DNA from: Algoriphagus pacificus
GTDB taxonomy: Bacteria > Bacteroidota > Bacteroidia > Cytophagales > Cyclobacteriaceae
Direction: 5' to 3'
Length of the DNA stretch: 64,000 nucleotides
Assembly (NCBI RefSeq): GCF_017254845.1
Contig: NZ_JAFKCU010000003.1
Location: 686,270 to 750,269, forward strand
This document shows, piece after piece, positions 17,777 to 25,535 of the stretch. Each line of letters starts with the position of its first letter. Position 1 is the stretch's first letter. Both the position numbers and the translations under genes were made by a program. The notes beneath the pieces were generated by a model. It was given only the letters and a program-made list of their open reading frames with translations. It was not told the origin of the DNA and ran no database searches.

Positions 17777-18574
17777 ATGACAAAAAGAAAAACGCCCATT
17801 CGTTTTACTGGGCAACACTTCACTATTGATAAAAATTTAATTTCTGATACTATCAAATTTGCAAATCTTCAGGATTCAGATATTGTGCTAGACATTGGTG
17901 CAGGTAAAGGCTTTCTCACTGTTCACCTTTTGAAGCATACTAACAATTTAATTGCAATTGAAAAAGACTCAGACTTAGCCTTATATCTGAAACAAAAATT
18001 CAGACAATGCCCGGACTTGACTATTTTTAATATTGATTTCCTTAAATTCAAACTTCCAAGCACCCCATTCAAAGTAGTCTCTAATATTCCATACAGCATA
18101 ACCTCTGAGATTCTTAAGGTCTTAATGTTTGATAATGTTGAGAATTTTAATGGAGGTTCTATTGTAATGCAACTCGCACCAGCCAAAAAATTGGTATCTG
18201 ATTCATTTTACAATGCCTATGTAGTGTTTTACAGAACATTCTTTAGCTTGAAACTAAAATATGAAATCAACCCAAGTAGTTTTATGCCCCCCCCAACAGT
18301 ACAATCAGCCTTATTGTGCATTGAACCATATACCGACAATATCATTAATTTTGACAAGGCAAAGTATCTGAGATTCATTCAGTTTTTTTTGAAGTCACCT
18401 GATTCAACTTTTAGGAAAGAGCTAAAAGCTATTTTCAGAAAGTCACAAATTAAGTCAATTTGCATACGGCATTCTCTTGATCTTGAAATACCTCTGAATA
18501 AAGTGAATCCTTCAATTTGGAAAATTTGCTACAACGAGATGATTAAAATGGTACCAGAAAAATTTCATCCATAA
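17777..18574 (+). CDS. erm: 23S rRNA (adenine-N6) dimethyltransferase, Erm(F)-like
   Basis: The 265-residue protein matches Erm(F)-class length and layout. It begins MTKRKTPIRFTGQHFTIDK. The SAM-binding loop DIGAGKGFL starts at residue 39, and the catalytic motif SNIPYSIT has its Asn at 103. It ends MVPEKFHP. It should dimethylate A2058 of 23S rRNA and give resistance to macrolides, lincosamides and streptogramin B. An in-frame ATG at 17693 would add 28 residues with no family counterpart, so I use the internal ATG that aligns with Erm(F). Many residues differ from the Erm(F) I remember, so this may be a distinct variant. It lies alone between two non-coding blocks, as a resistance cargo gene. 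Confidence 0.9.
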   Translation: MTKRKTPIRFTGQHFTIDKNLISDTIKFANLQDSDIVLDIGAGKGFLTVHLLKHTNNLIAIEKDSDLALYLKQKFRQCPDLTIFNIDFLKFKLPSTPFKVVSNIPYSITSEILKVLMFDNVENFNGGSIVMQLAPAKKLVSDSFYNAYVVFYRTFFSLKLKYEINPSSFMPPPTVQSALLCIEPYTDNIINFDKAKYLRFIQFFLKSPDSTFRKELKAIFRKSQIKSICIRHSLDLEIPLNKVNPSIWKICYNEMIKMVPEKFHP

Positions 18575-18670
18575 TATTCTTTTAGTAAAAGATGAAAGAA
18601 AATAACTCAAACATAAAGCAAAGTTACAGGCGTGCGGATGCGAGAGCTGCAAGGGTTCGCTACGCCTGTT

Positions 18671-18712
18671 TGGAAAAAAAATCTCCACCCTACGGGTAGT
18701 ATTTTTTTTCCA
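18671..18712. repeat. Stem-loop repeat, copy 1
   Basis: GGAAAAAAAAT (18672-18682) and ATTTTTTTTCC (18701-18711) are perfect complements, extended by T18671-A18712 to a 12-bp stem. The 18-nt loop contains ACCC/GGGT. The loop sequence is nearly identical in copy 2 at 19031-19080, so this is a repeated element and not a chance hairpin. Confidence 0.7.
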
Positions 18713-19030
18713 CAGCCCTTGCTGCAATCGCACCGTCCTGTAGTGTGAGGGCATTATGTTCAAGTTATTATTCAGAGTCCGTTTCGGCAGCCGGTGGTTG
18801 TTGGCGGGCGTTCGCACCTCAGGTCATCCGTTCCATGCAGGCATTCAGCGTTGTGGCATCACAGATTATACGCTGCGTGTCTTTTGGTTCGAGTTGTGCC
18901 TTTCAGAGCTTCCTTTTTAGGGGGCTCTTTTTTTTACTCGTCAAGGGAAAATTTTAAAAAGAGAAAAGCAAAGATAGGCGGGTTCGCACATGCCCACCGC
19001 ACTTTCGGACAGTCAAGGTAAAGCCCTACG

Positions 19031-19080
19031 GGTTTTGAAAAAAATCTCCACCCTTCGGGTAGTATTTTTTCCAAAAACCT
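19031..19080. repeat. Stem-loop repeat, copy 2
   Basis: Related to copy 1: arms GGTTTTGAAAAAAAT (19031-19045) and ATTTTTTCCAAAAACC (19064-19079) pair with one gap and one mismatch. The loop CTCCACCCTTCGGGTAGT differs from copy 1 by one base. The element lies 360 bp from copy 1 in the same orientation. Confidence 0.65.
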
Positions 19081-19201
19081 TGACAGCCGAGCCTCACCCG
19101 CCTAAAAGTCAGCTTTCTCTTTTCTTTTTTTCCCTTTTTTCTTTTCTCTTTTGAAAAAATATATGCGAAGCGCAGCGAGCAAAACTTTAATGGCTCACTG
19201 T

Positions 19202-19636
19202 ATGAAATCGTTTCGTATCAAAACACACCGACTGGAAAGCAGCTACCAACAGCCGCACTTCTTTATCCTGAATAAAGGATTGAACAGCGGGAAACCGCTC
19301 AACAACGCTTGCCCAAATTGCTTTGTTTGCCTCACAGAATGTGACGAGCACAGAGAATTTCTCTACTGGCTTTGCTTCGGATTATGGAAATCAAAATCAT
19401 TTCACTATCTCCTGAAAGGCTCTGTAATTCCATTTGTGACTATTGATGAAAGCCGAAAGCTGATCCGAGAAAGCTCTACCAAAGCAAGCTGCAAATCCCA
19501 GGCATTTGAAAAGGCAATTCAAGCCCTTCAACTACTCGATACCAACGAGCAAAAAATCAAAGTCACACTAAAGATGATTGATACTGCCAGACAAGCCATA
19601 TTTTATGACTTGATGAAAGAAGCAGATGCAGGGTAA
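19202..19636 (+). CDS. DUF6943-like mobile-element protein
   Basis: The 144-residue protein opens MKSFRIKTHRL. It has a Cys-containing segment (NACPNCFVCLTECDEH) and then a helical C-terminus. It resembles the DUF6943 family, small proteins carried on Bacteroidota conjugative and mobilisable elements with no known function. I chose the ATG at 19202 because the 17 codons upstream to the ATG at 19151 run back into the pyrimidine-rich non-coding block. A hairpin GCCCTG/CAGGGC (19643-19663) lies just after the stop. Confidence 0.55.
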   Translation: MKSFRIKTHRLESSYQQPHFFILNKGLNSGKPLNNACPNCFVCLTECDEHREFLYWLCFGLWKSKSFHYLLKGSVIPFVTIDESRKLIRESSTKASCKSQAFEKAIQALQLLDTNEQKIKVTLKMIDTARQAIFYDLMKEADAG

Positions 19637-19814
19637 CTTCCTGCCCTGCCAAAAAAACAGGGCGACAAAAGCAAAATAAAGCACACCACCGCAACAGCAC
19701 CCAAGAGAGAACTACCGCCTAATTCTTGAAGTAATTTAGTTGGCGAAGGGCAAATCCATGGTAAGTCCGTGTCAAGTCCAAGCAAATGTTTAACCCCTAA
19801 AAAATCGTAAAGAG

Positions 19815-20456
19815 ATGGGAAAAATTAGTCAAGGTATTCTCGGTGGTGTCTCAGGACAGGTCGGGAATGTAATCGGTGGAACTTGGAAGGGCATCGATTA
19901 CCTGCGCATCAAACCTTCCAGTGTAGCGAACCCAAGAACAGAAGGTCAGGTTGACCAGCGTTCGAAATTCTCAACTGTCTTGCAGTTCTTGCAACCAATG
20001 ACAGATTTCCTGAGAGTCGGTTTCAAGTTATATGCAAACCGTATGACCCAATTCAATGCGGCTATGTCTTACAACCTGAACAATGCAGTTACCGGAGCTT
20101 ATCCAACCTTCATGATTGACTATGCAAGTGCATTGGTTTCTCGTGGAAACTTGACAGGTGTAGCCAACGGTGCAGCCACTTCTCCAACTGCTGGAAACGT
20201 AGAAGCAACCTGGACAGACAACTCCGATAGTGGAAGTGCAAGAGCGACAGACAAAGCTCTGATTGTTCTTTTGAACACTACCCGAGGGGAAGCAGTGTTC
20301 ACCACTGCGGGACCAGCAAGGTCTGCCGGATCAGCGACCATTCCAGTGCCTTCTGAGTACTCAGGAGAAGACGTTGAAGTCTTCTTAGGTTTTGTATCAG
20401 AAGACGGAACTAAAGTCGCCAACAGCGTTTATTTAGGCTCTGTAACAGTTGCGTAA
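19815..20456 (+). CDS. DUF6266-family protein
   Basis: The 213-residue protein opens MGKISQGILGGVSGQVGNVIGG and has the conserved N-terminal core of DUF6266, a family widespread in Cytophagales and Sphingobacteria with unknown function. The second half looks beta-rich and immunoglobulin-like (from about SPTAGNVEATW). There is no signal peptide. A strong terminator follows within 20 bp, so it is a single-gene unit. Its codon use looks smoother and more G+C-rich than the neighbouring mobile genes, which may mean it is host chromosome next to the element end. Confidence 0.7.
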   Translation: MGKISQGILGGVSGQVGNVIGGTWKGIDYLRIKPSSVANPRTEGQVDQRSKFSTVLQFLQPMTDFLRVGFKLYANRMTQFNAAMSYNLNNAVTGAYPTFMIDYASALVSRGNLTGVANGAATSPTAGNVEATWTDNSDSGSARATDKALIVLLNTTRGEAVFTTAGPARSAGSATIPVPSEYSGEDVEVFLGFVSEDGTKVANSVYLGSVTVA

Positions 20457-20475
20457 AGCGATTGGTGTTTTCCTT

Positions 20476-20505
20476 AAAAACCGCTTCCTTTGTGGAGCGG
20501 TTTTT
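20476..20505 (+). terminator. Terminator after the DUF6266 gene
   Basis: AAAAACCGCT (20476-20485) pairs with AGCGGTTTTT (20496-20505) and is followed by further T residues, a classic intrinsic terminator. Confidence 0.85.
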
Positions 20506-20684
20506 TTATGCCCGCACACTTCATTTTTCCTTTCTTTAGCCCTTAATTAGCCTAATATCAACACTTCTTGTTGCTAATCTGTTGCTAATGAGATGTAACT
20601 ACCTGATATACAGGTATTGAAAAGATATTGTATCGGCAAGTAGGCAATTAAAATAAGCCAAAACAACTACAAATAAGTACAATT

Positions 20685-20717
20685 AAAACCCTCTAAACAC
20701 CTCGTTTAGAGGGTTTT
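20685..20717. terminator. 14-bp perfect inverted repeat, bidirectional terminator
   Basis: AAAACCCTCTAAAC (20685-20698) and GTTTAGAGGGTTTT (20704-20717) flank a 5-nt loop. A/T tracts on both sides fit a bidirectional terminator. Its place between the DUF6266 gene and the integrase module also makes it a possible element-end structure. Confidence 0.65.
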
Positions 20718-20763
20718 ATGTTTTTGGGTATTTAGGGTTGTTTCCATATGTTTGGGCTGTATT

Positions 20764-20801
20764 TGTACCTTTTTTGTACCTCAAAAGACGAGGTACAAAA
20801 A
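20764..20801. promoter_or_regulatory. GTACC direct and inverted repeats upstream of the recombination genes
   Basis: TTGTACCT occurs twice in tandem (20763-20770 and 20774-20781). TTTTTGTACCTC (20771-20782) is a perfect inverted match to GAGGTACAAAAA (20790-20801), with 7 bp between. This could be an operator or a recombinase arm site; I cannot tell which. Confidence 0.45.
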
Positions 20802-20820
20802 TTTTCAAAGCATGGGGAGA

Positions 20821-20890
20821 TTATGAAACATCAGGACACAAACTGAAACAAGCTGAAACAGACTGAAACAAGTAGAAACCTGGAGAAACA
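20821..20890. repeat. Seven phased 10-bp iteron-like repeats (consensus NNCTGAAACA)
   Basis: The segment divides exactly into seven decamers, each ending GAAACA or a close variant (copy 2 GGACACA, copy 6 GAAACC). The exact 10-bp period puts all sites on the same helix face. They lie 50 bp before the HTH/excisionase-like gene and 400 bp before the recombinase, so binding by one of these proteins is likely. They could be arm-type integrase sites or operator iterons. Confidence 0.75.
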
Positions 20891-20939
20891 TTGACCCTTC
20901 CCTAGCCTAAACCTCTTTTAAACGCCATAGAAATCAATC

Positions 20940-21296
20940 ATGAGTTCCAATATCAGAATTCAACGCGTGTGTGAAAATTGCTCCAAAACCTTTGTTGCTA
21001 GAACAACAGTGACCCGCTTTTGCGGAGATGATTGCGCCAAAAAAGCCTACAAAAAACGGAAGCGAACCACCCAGGTAATCCAAAGCCATCAGGAAACCGC
21101 TCAAAAGCTAAATCAGGACTGGCACCGTGCCCAACAGAAAGAATACCTCACTGTACAGGAAACTTGTGTACTAATCGGAATCAGTAGGTCTACTTTATGG
21201 AGAATTACCCGGCTGTGTCGAATTGAGCCCAAAATGATCGGTTCCCGATTGATCTATTCCAAAAAAGAAATTGAACGATTTATGAACGAATATTGA
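20940..21296 (+). CDS. HTH-domain protein with Cys-rich N-terminus, excisionase/integrase accessory type
   Basis: The 118-residue protein has an N-terminal zinc-ribbon-like segment (CENC, then CGDDC) followed by basic residues. The C-terminal winged HTH of the helix_turn_helix_17 type reads YLTVQETCVLIGISRSTLWRI and ends YSKKEIERFMNEY. It sits 1 bp before the recombinase gene. Proteins of this size and place usually act as recombination directionality factors or as regulators of the integrase. The phased repeats at 20821-20890 are a natural target. Confidence 0.75.
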   Translation: MSSNIRIQRVCENCSKTFVARTTVTRFCGDDCAKKAYKKRKRTTQVIQSHQETAQKLNQDWHRAQQKEYLTVQETCVLIGISRSTLWRITRLCRIEPKMIGSRLIYSKKEIERFMNEY

Positions 21297-21297
21297 A

Positions 21298-22428
21298 ATG
21301 AGCCAGATACACGTTACCCTTCGAAGCAAACCTTTACGCAATAACAAATTAAGCCTTTACCTTGATTTTTATCCACCTGTTTATGACCCGGTCAGAAAGA
21401 TCAAAACTAGAAGAGAATTCCTTCAGCTTCATATATATGAATCTCCTACCACTTCCCATGAATTTGAAATCAACCAAATTACTCTGTTGAAGGCAGATAA
21501 AATCCGGTTGGAAAGGGAGTTGCAGTTTTTGAGGAACGAGTTTGGAATATTGGACAAATCGACCCAGAAAATGGATTTCCTGGAATATTTCAGGTCAAGA
21601 ATCCATGAACATTCCGATTCAGATAGTAATGTAGGCAACTGGAAGTCCGCACTTGAGCATTTAAAGATTTACAGTTTTGGCAAATGTCAGTTTAAAGATG
21701 TCACAGAAGAATTCTGTAAAGGTTTTCAGGAATTCTTGAAAACCGCCAGATCAATTCGGAATGATAAAAAACTGTCTGTCAATACCCAGTTAAGCTATTA
21801 TGCAAAACTCAAAGCCTGTCTCAAAGATGCCGTCAGAGATAAACTTCTGGCCGAAGATCCATCTTTCAGAATAAAGGGAATCAAATCTTCAGATAGCTCC
21901 AGGGAGTACCTTCTGTTATCCGAACTCAAGGCAGCCTTCAATACCCCCTTTCCAGAAAATGAGCATTTGAAAAAAGCGGCTCTTTTTTCCGCTCTTACGG
22001 GTTTGAGGTGGTCAGACATTGAAAAATTGATCTGGGCAGAAATAGCGGAGGACCCCGAAACAAATTCAATTACAATCCGGTACAGACAAAAGAAAACCAA
22101 AGGCTTTGAGTATCTGCCGATTTCTCGTGAAAGCAGAAATCTTCTGGGTGAAAGAAGGGATCCTCTGGATAAAGTCTTCCCGCGCCTAAGGTATTCCGAC
22201 AAGGTCTCCTCGGATTTAAAGCTTTGGCTTCAACGGGCAGGAATCTATAAACACATCACATTTCATTGCTTCAGACATACTTATGCTACGCTTCAACTTT
22301 CTCTGGGAACAGATATCTACACAGTTTCGAAAACCTTGGGCCACAAGTTCCTGAAGACTACAGAAATCTATGCCAAGGTCGTGGATTCCAAAAAAGTAGA
22401 TGCTGCCAATAGAATTTCACTCTTATGA
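21298..22428 (+). CDS. Tyrosine recombinase (phage/ICE integrase)
   Basis: The 376-residue protein has an N-terminal arm-binding/SAM-like region and a C-terminal catalytic domain. The catalytic residues seen are R237 in LTGLRWSDI, H323 and R326 in HCFRHTYAT, the LGHK box, and nucleophile Y358 in TTEIYAKV. All are intact, so it should be active. It belongs to the Bacteroidota integrase group found in integrative elements. It probably integrates the element whose end lies near 20.5-20.9 kb, with the conjugation genes at 60-64 kb as possible members of the same element. It is convergent with the HTH gene at 22432. Confidence 0.92.
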   Translation: MSQIHVTLRSKPLRNNKLSLYLDFYPPVYDPVRKIKTRREFLQLHIYESPTTSHEFEINQITLLKADKIRLERELQFLRNEFGILDKSTQKMDFLEYFRSRIHEHSDSDSNVGNWKSALEHLKIYSFGKCQFKDVTEEFCKGFQEFLKTARSIRNDKKLSVNTQLSYYAKLKACLKDAVRDKLLAEDPSFRIKGIKSSDSSREYLLLSELKAAFNTPFPENEHLKKAALFSALTGLRWSDIEKLIWAEIAEDPETNSITIRYRQKKTKGFEYLPISRESRNLLGERRDPLDKVFPRLRYSDKVSSDLKLWLQRAGIYKHITFHCFRHTYATLQLSLGTDIYTVSKTLGHKFLKTTEIYAKVVDSKKVDAANRISLL

Positions 22429-22431
22429 AAA

Positions 22432-22770
22432 TCAAACTCGATATGCTTTCCTTTTTCGCACAGGAAAATGAAGCAATGAATGCTCAATTTCCAAAGCAGT
22501 GGATTTTCGTGAGTCCCTTAACCATTCAATTAGATCATTCTTAAAAAAATACAGGTATTTACCCCGCTTAAAATGGGGAATCAGACCTTTTGAAGTCATG
22601 TAATAAATGGAGTTCTTCTTCAGGTTCAAAAAATCTGCTGCTTGACCTACGGTCAAAGGGTCTTCCTTATCTGGTACAGAGGCTTTGGATTCCAATGCAT
22701 TGGTAACCCGGTCAAACTTCTTTTCCAGGTTATCGAGTCTGTTCATAATTGATTCAAAAGGGTTGTCCAT
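22432..22770 (-). CDS. HTH-domain protein (excisionase-like), convergent to the integrase
   Basis: The 112-residue protein has a coiled N-terminus (MNRLDNLEKKFDRV) and a MerR/excisionase-type HTH (LTVGQAADFLNLKKNSIYYMTSKGLIPHFKRG) followed by basic residues. I use the ATG at 22770, since the extra 12 residues from 22806 look unlike the family. Such proteins often control excision of Bacteroidota elements. Its stop lies 3 bp from the integrase stop on the other strand. Confidence 0.7.
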   Translation of the reverse strand: MDNPFESIMNRLDNLEKKFDRVTNALESKASVPDKEDPLTVGQAADFLNLKKNSIYYMTSKGLIPHFKRGKYLYFFKNDLIEWLRDSRKSTALEIEHSLLHFPVRKRKAYRV

Positions 22771-22969
22771 TAGATTTTGATTAAGGTTCACTAGGTAAGC
22801 TATCAAACAGAACTATAAAAAACACACCAGTTAATCTGAGTTCAGGTACTATTCCTAAGAAAGTAATGCGCTAATCCATTCTTATTAACACATTAAAAAT
22901 CAATTATATAAAAGGCCTTTAATAGAAAAACCAAAAAAAGTATAACCCCAAATGATCTAAAAGCACCAA

Positions 22970-23296
22970 ATGAACAATCAAATCGAAATTTATTAAAGTC
23001 CAAACGGCCAGACCCAAATTGAAGTTAAATTTGAGCAGGAAACTGTCTGGCTAAATCAAAAGCAAATGGCTGAACTTTTTGAAATAGATTCAGATACCAT
23101 TAGTCTTCACCTAAAAAATATTTACAAAGATGAAGAATTGGATGAAAGTTCAACTACCGAGAATTCCTTAGTAGTTCAGCAGAAAGGGGGCATTTTTTAT
23201 GTTTCTGGATTTTGGGTGATCTTTTTTCTTTTTGATGTGAAATTAGAAGACGAACCTATTTATGGTAGGATCAAAAATAGAAAATGTTCCTATTAA
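22970..23296 (+). pseudogene. RhuM-family protein remnant
   Basis: From the ATG at 22970 the frame reads MNNQIEIY, then a TAA at 22994-22996 where the family has a Gln codon. It continues SPNGQTQIEVKFEQETVWLNQKQMAELF...NIYKDEELDESSTTEN, typical of the RhuM N-terminal DNA-binding domain. Homology fades after about 23200 and the rest of the gene is missing. A second, longer remnant of the same family is at 42104-42863. Confidence 0.7.
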
Positions 23297-23713
23297 ATTT
23301 CTGATGAATTGAAGGTTTTTACTTGATTTGGAATTGAATTCTTTTGAATATTCTTGAATCTTAAATCTATCTCGTATTTTTCGTACGGTACGAGGGGTAC
23401 GAGCCGTACGAGGTGTACGAATTTGAAGTTTTCTCTTTTTTGTAACTGATTACTCATTTGAATCTCGGAAGCTACCTTTAGTTTCATATTTTTCAAAATT
23501 GCCTATTAACAGTCATGGTAAATGGCATGAGAGATGAATCAAACATTTCCTACCTTTTGATTTAGGAAAAAAGACTTTAAAAATGATATTGCTTTTCAAA
23601 TATCCCGTACCATTTTTTCTACTGTGGGTATTGCCTTTTAATAAAACTTTAGTGAGTTTGAATTAGGTTATACATATGTTGTTTAGCTTTTTCAAACCCG
23701 GTTAACTATGTTT
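23297..23713. other. Gene-free interval with short tandem repeat
   Basis: No gene is visible in these 417 bp. They are AT-rich apart from the GTACGAG tandem repeat at 23383-23420. The open frame on the minus strand through the repeat (LVRLVPLVPYEKYE) is a by-product of the 9-bp repeat. Confidence 0.5.
23383..23420. repeat. 9-bp GTACGAGSS tandem repeat
   Basis: GTAC recurs at 23388, 23397, 23406 and 23415, exactly 9 bp apart, with the unit GTACGAGgg/cc/gt. A partial unit precedes at 23383. The local G+C is far above its surroundings. Confidence 0.7.
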
Positions 23714-23938
23714 CTATTTTTTTGAACAACATGAGTTTCCATTATCCTGTTGAATTGGAGGACAAGGAATTGAACCATAGCTGCAATACACACAACAGTC
23801 ACCTGATTTAGGTTTTAAAACCGAATGGCATTTTTCACATTCATAAAAATACTGACAGGCATCGGTAGGCATAGTTTCTACCTTATGATACCCACATATT
23901 GGACAAGTGATTGTTGATTCAATTATTACGTCACTCAT
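23714..23938 (-). CDS. GDCCVxC-type cysteine-rich protein of mercury loci
   Basis: The 74-residue protein has the signature GDCCVYCSYGSIPCPPIQ, an upstream CPICGYH pair and CEKC, ending SCCSKK. Small proteins with this signature are regularly found beside merTP in Bacteroidota and other phyla and probably bind thiophilic metal. It is the last gene of the arsR-merTP operon, overlapping merTP by 4 bp (ATGA). The biochemical role is unproven. Confidence 0.8.
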   Translation of the reverse strand: MSDVIIESTITCPICGYHKVETMPTDACQYFYECEKCHSVLKPKSGDCCVYCSYGSIPCPPIQQDNGNSCCSKK

Positions 23939-24546
23939 TTGGTTTTATTTACTGATTCTACTTTATATCCTGTTTTATCTACAGCAGCCTTAACCGCCTC
24001 AATGTTTGTCTTTGATTCATCAAATGTCACTACTGCATTTGCATTATCGTAAGAAACTTCTAACCTAGAAATACCGGGGAGTTGCCCGATTTCATGCTTT
24101 ACATGTTCCTCACAACCAGTACAGGTCATTCCAGCAATATTGATTTCATATGTCGACTCAATATTAGTGTTAGCGGTAATTGAAAGCTGGGTTTCGGGAA
24201 AAAAAGCATCAGCATAATACGGAAAGGCAAGCATGACCGCTGCAAACACTGTTACTAAAGCTAAAAACTTCTTAGAATGCCATAAAGATAGCTTTGTATC
24301 ATCCTCACAGGCACAAGCGATTTCTTCAGCTGATTTTGGCTTTAAATTCTGAAACCAAGCAAATCCCAAAACAAGAATAGTAAAACCTATTAACCAAGGA
24401 CGAAAAGGCTCTAACCAAGAAAATGTAGCAGCTATACCAGAAGAACCGGCAAGTAAAGCAAGAACAGGAGTAATGCAACAAAGAGAAGCACCAACAGCTG
24501 TTAATAAACTTGTCAATGCCAGTGAGTTTGATTTTCTAACTATCAT
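23935..24546 (-). CDS. merTP: Mercuric ion transporter, MerT-MerP fusion
   Basis: The 203-residue protein combines a MerT-like membrane part with a C-terminal MerP/HMA domain. Helix 1 carries the vicinal Cys pair ASLCCITPV. A cytoplasmic CAC motif (IACACEDD) and a further helix follow. The HMA domain, from about residue 130, has GMTCTGCEEHV. The fusion passes Hg(II) from periplasm-side thiols to the cytoplasm. No merA reductase or merB is visible nearby, so detoxification must rely on another locus or the role is different. Start and stop overlap both neighbours by 4 bp. Confidence 0.88.
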   Translation of the reverse strand: MIVRKSNSLALTSLLTAVGASLCCITPVLALLAGSSGIAATFSWLEPFRPWLIGFTILVLGFAWFQNLKPKSAEEIACACEDDTKLSLWHSKKFLALVTVFAAVMLAFPYYADAFFPETQLSITANTNIESTYEINIAGMTCTGCEEHVKHEIGQLPGISRLEVSYDNANAVVTFDESKTNIEAVKAAVDKTGYKVESVNKTK

Positions 24547-24836
24547 GAGAATAGCAAATTTTCAGAATGTAAAAACTTAAAAATTGGACTTAAGACTGGA
24601 TTCTTTGACTCAAAAATCGAATAGAAAATCGTTTGACCAACTTTATTGGTTTCAACCAAACCAGCATCTTTTAATTTCCTTAAATGCTGTGAAATGGCCG
24701 GAACTGCCATGGCCAAAATGTCACTCAAGTCGCAGGGACACATTTTGGATTCCTTTTTCAATAGATAAAGAATTCTTAAACGCACTTTATTCCCAGCAAG
24801 GCTGAGTACTTGTGCTAATCGGCATAACGATTCCAT
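24543..24836 (-). CDS. ArsR/SmtB-family metalloregulator
   Basis: The 97-residue winged-helix protein has the ArsR fold pattern: LAGNKVRLRILYLLKKE, then CPCDLSDILAMAVPAISQHLRKLKDAGLV as the recognition region, and a wing NKVGQTIFYSI. The CPCDL cysteines sit where ArsR/CadC-type sensors bind soft metals. It is the first gene of the merTP operon and probably represses it. The GTTTAATATGTTCAAAC segment upstream (24863-24879) is an operator candidate. Confidence 0.85.
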   Translation of the reverse strand: MESLCRLAQVLSLAGNKVRLRILYLLKKESKMCPCDLSDILAMAVPAISQHLRKLKDAGLVETNKVGQTIFYSIFESKNPVLSPIFKFLHSENLLFS

Positions 24837-24862
24837 TACCTTTTCAATATCTTGCTTACAAT

Positions 24863-24879
24863 GTTTAATATGTTCAAAC
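24863..24879 (-). promoter_or_regulatory. Candidate ArsR operator
   Basis: GTTTAATATGTTCAAAC is an imperfect palindrome (GTTT...AAAC arms) 27 bp before the arsR start codon. It matches the general form of ArsR-family operators. Confidence 0.35.
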
Positions 24880-24974
24880 TTTAATACAAATTTTGGTCAC
24901 ATCAAGATGTATTTAAGTAATGACTATAACAGTTCCTAAGTAATGGAAAATAAATTAAAGTGTGAGCAAATAAT

Positions 24975-25535
24975 GATATAAACACTAAAAAACAATCAAC
25001 CATCCTTCCATTTTCACCAATATGGATGGGATAGAATTGACCGGCCATTTGTAAGCTTAAGGGATCCTTGGGAAAATTTGACAGTGTAAAGACGCAACCA
25101 AATGGGCGCAACCCCATTTCCTTGGTATTTCTTAGTCCTGCTTAAATTTCCAGATACTTCATCAATCTTATTTTATAATTCCCATTTCTATCCACAGGAA
25201 AAAAATGGATGGAATGAAATAAGTCTCATCATAATGAGCAAAGTATTCATTATTTGAGGGATAAGACGGTAAACTTTGATCTAGGTAAATCTGATTCCTT
25301 TTTTATGCAGCTCAAAAACCTCTATGACTTAATCGTAAGAAGAATTGCACGTAAAATATGCACCTGAGAAAGCCATAATACCTAATGGAAAGAAGAAGGA
25401 AAATCCCAGGACTTTATCCAAATCATAATTAAAAAATCTTTTAGGCGAATCCTATTTCAGCTTAAATCCACTTGAAACCTTCTTTCCATAGTTAACCCAC
25501 CAAATGTTCAATCCAGACATTAATTTAAATCAAGA
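24975..25535 (-). pseudogene. Decayed duplicate of the PepSY gene at 34266-35345
   Basis: This stretch runs collinear with about 34342-34893 for over 500 bp at high nucleotide similarity by eye. Examples shared by both are ACCGGCCATTTGTAAGCTTA, the AAAATATGCACCTGAGAAAG stretch and TTCAATCCAGACATTAA. Several stops and frameshifts break the frame; only a 71-codon fragment (24902-25117) is left open. The C-terminal end is replaced by unrelated sequence. It is a relic of a duplicated siderophore-uptake gene. Confidence 0.8.

Larger units (their letters stand above)
18575..19201 (+). other. Non-coding block between erm and the DUF6943 gene
   Basis: About 630 bp with no convincing gene. It holds two related long stem-loops (18671-18712 and 19031-19080) and words such as GGTTCGCTACGCC that echo the 16.5-17.5 kb block. 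The overlapping open frames around 18745-19021 show no protein-like character. A pyrimidine-rich run (19100-19155) precedes the DUF6943 gene. Confidence 0.45.

Noticed and set aside
18745-19021. Two overlapping open frames after erm
   Set aside because: No family features; they cross a repeat-bearing non-coding block.
20821-20890. CRISPR array
   Set aside because: Units are 10 bp with no spacers; this is an iteron-like repeat.
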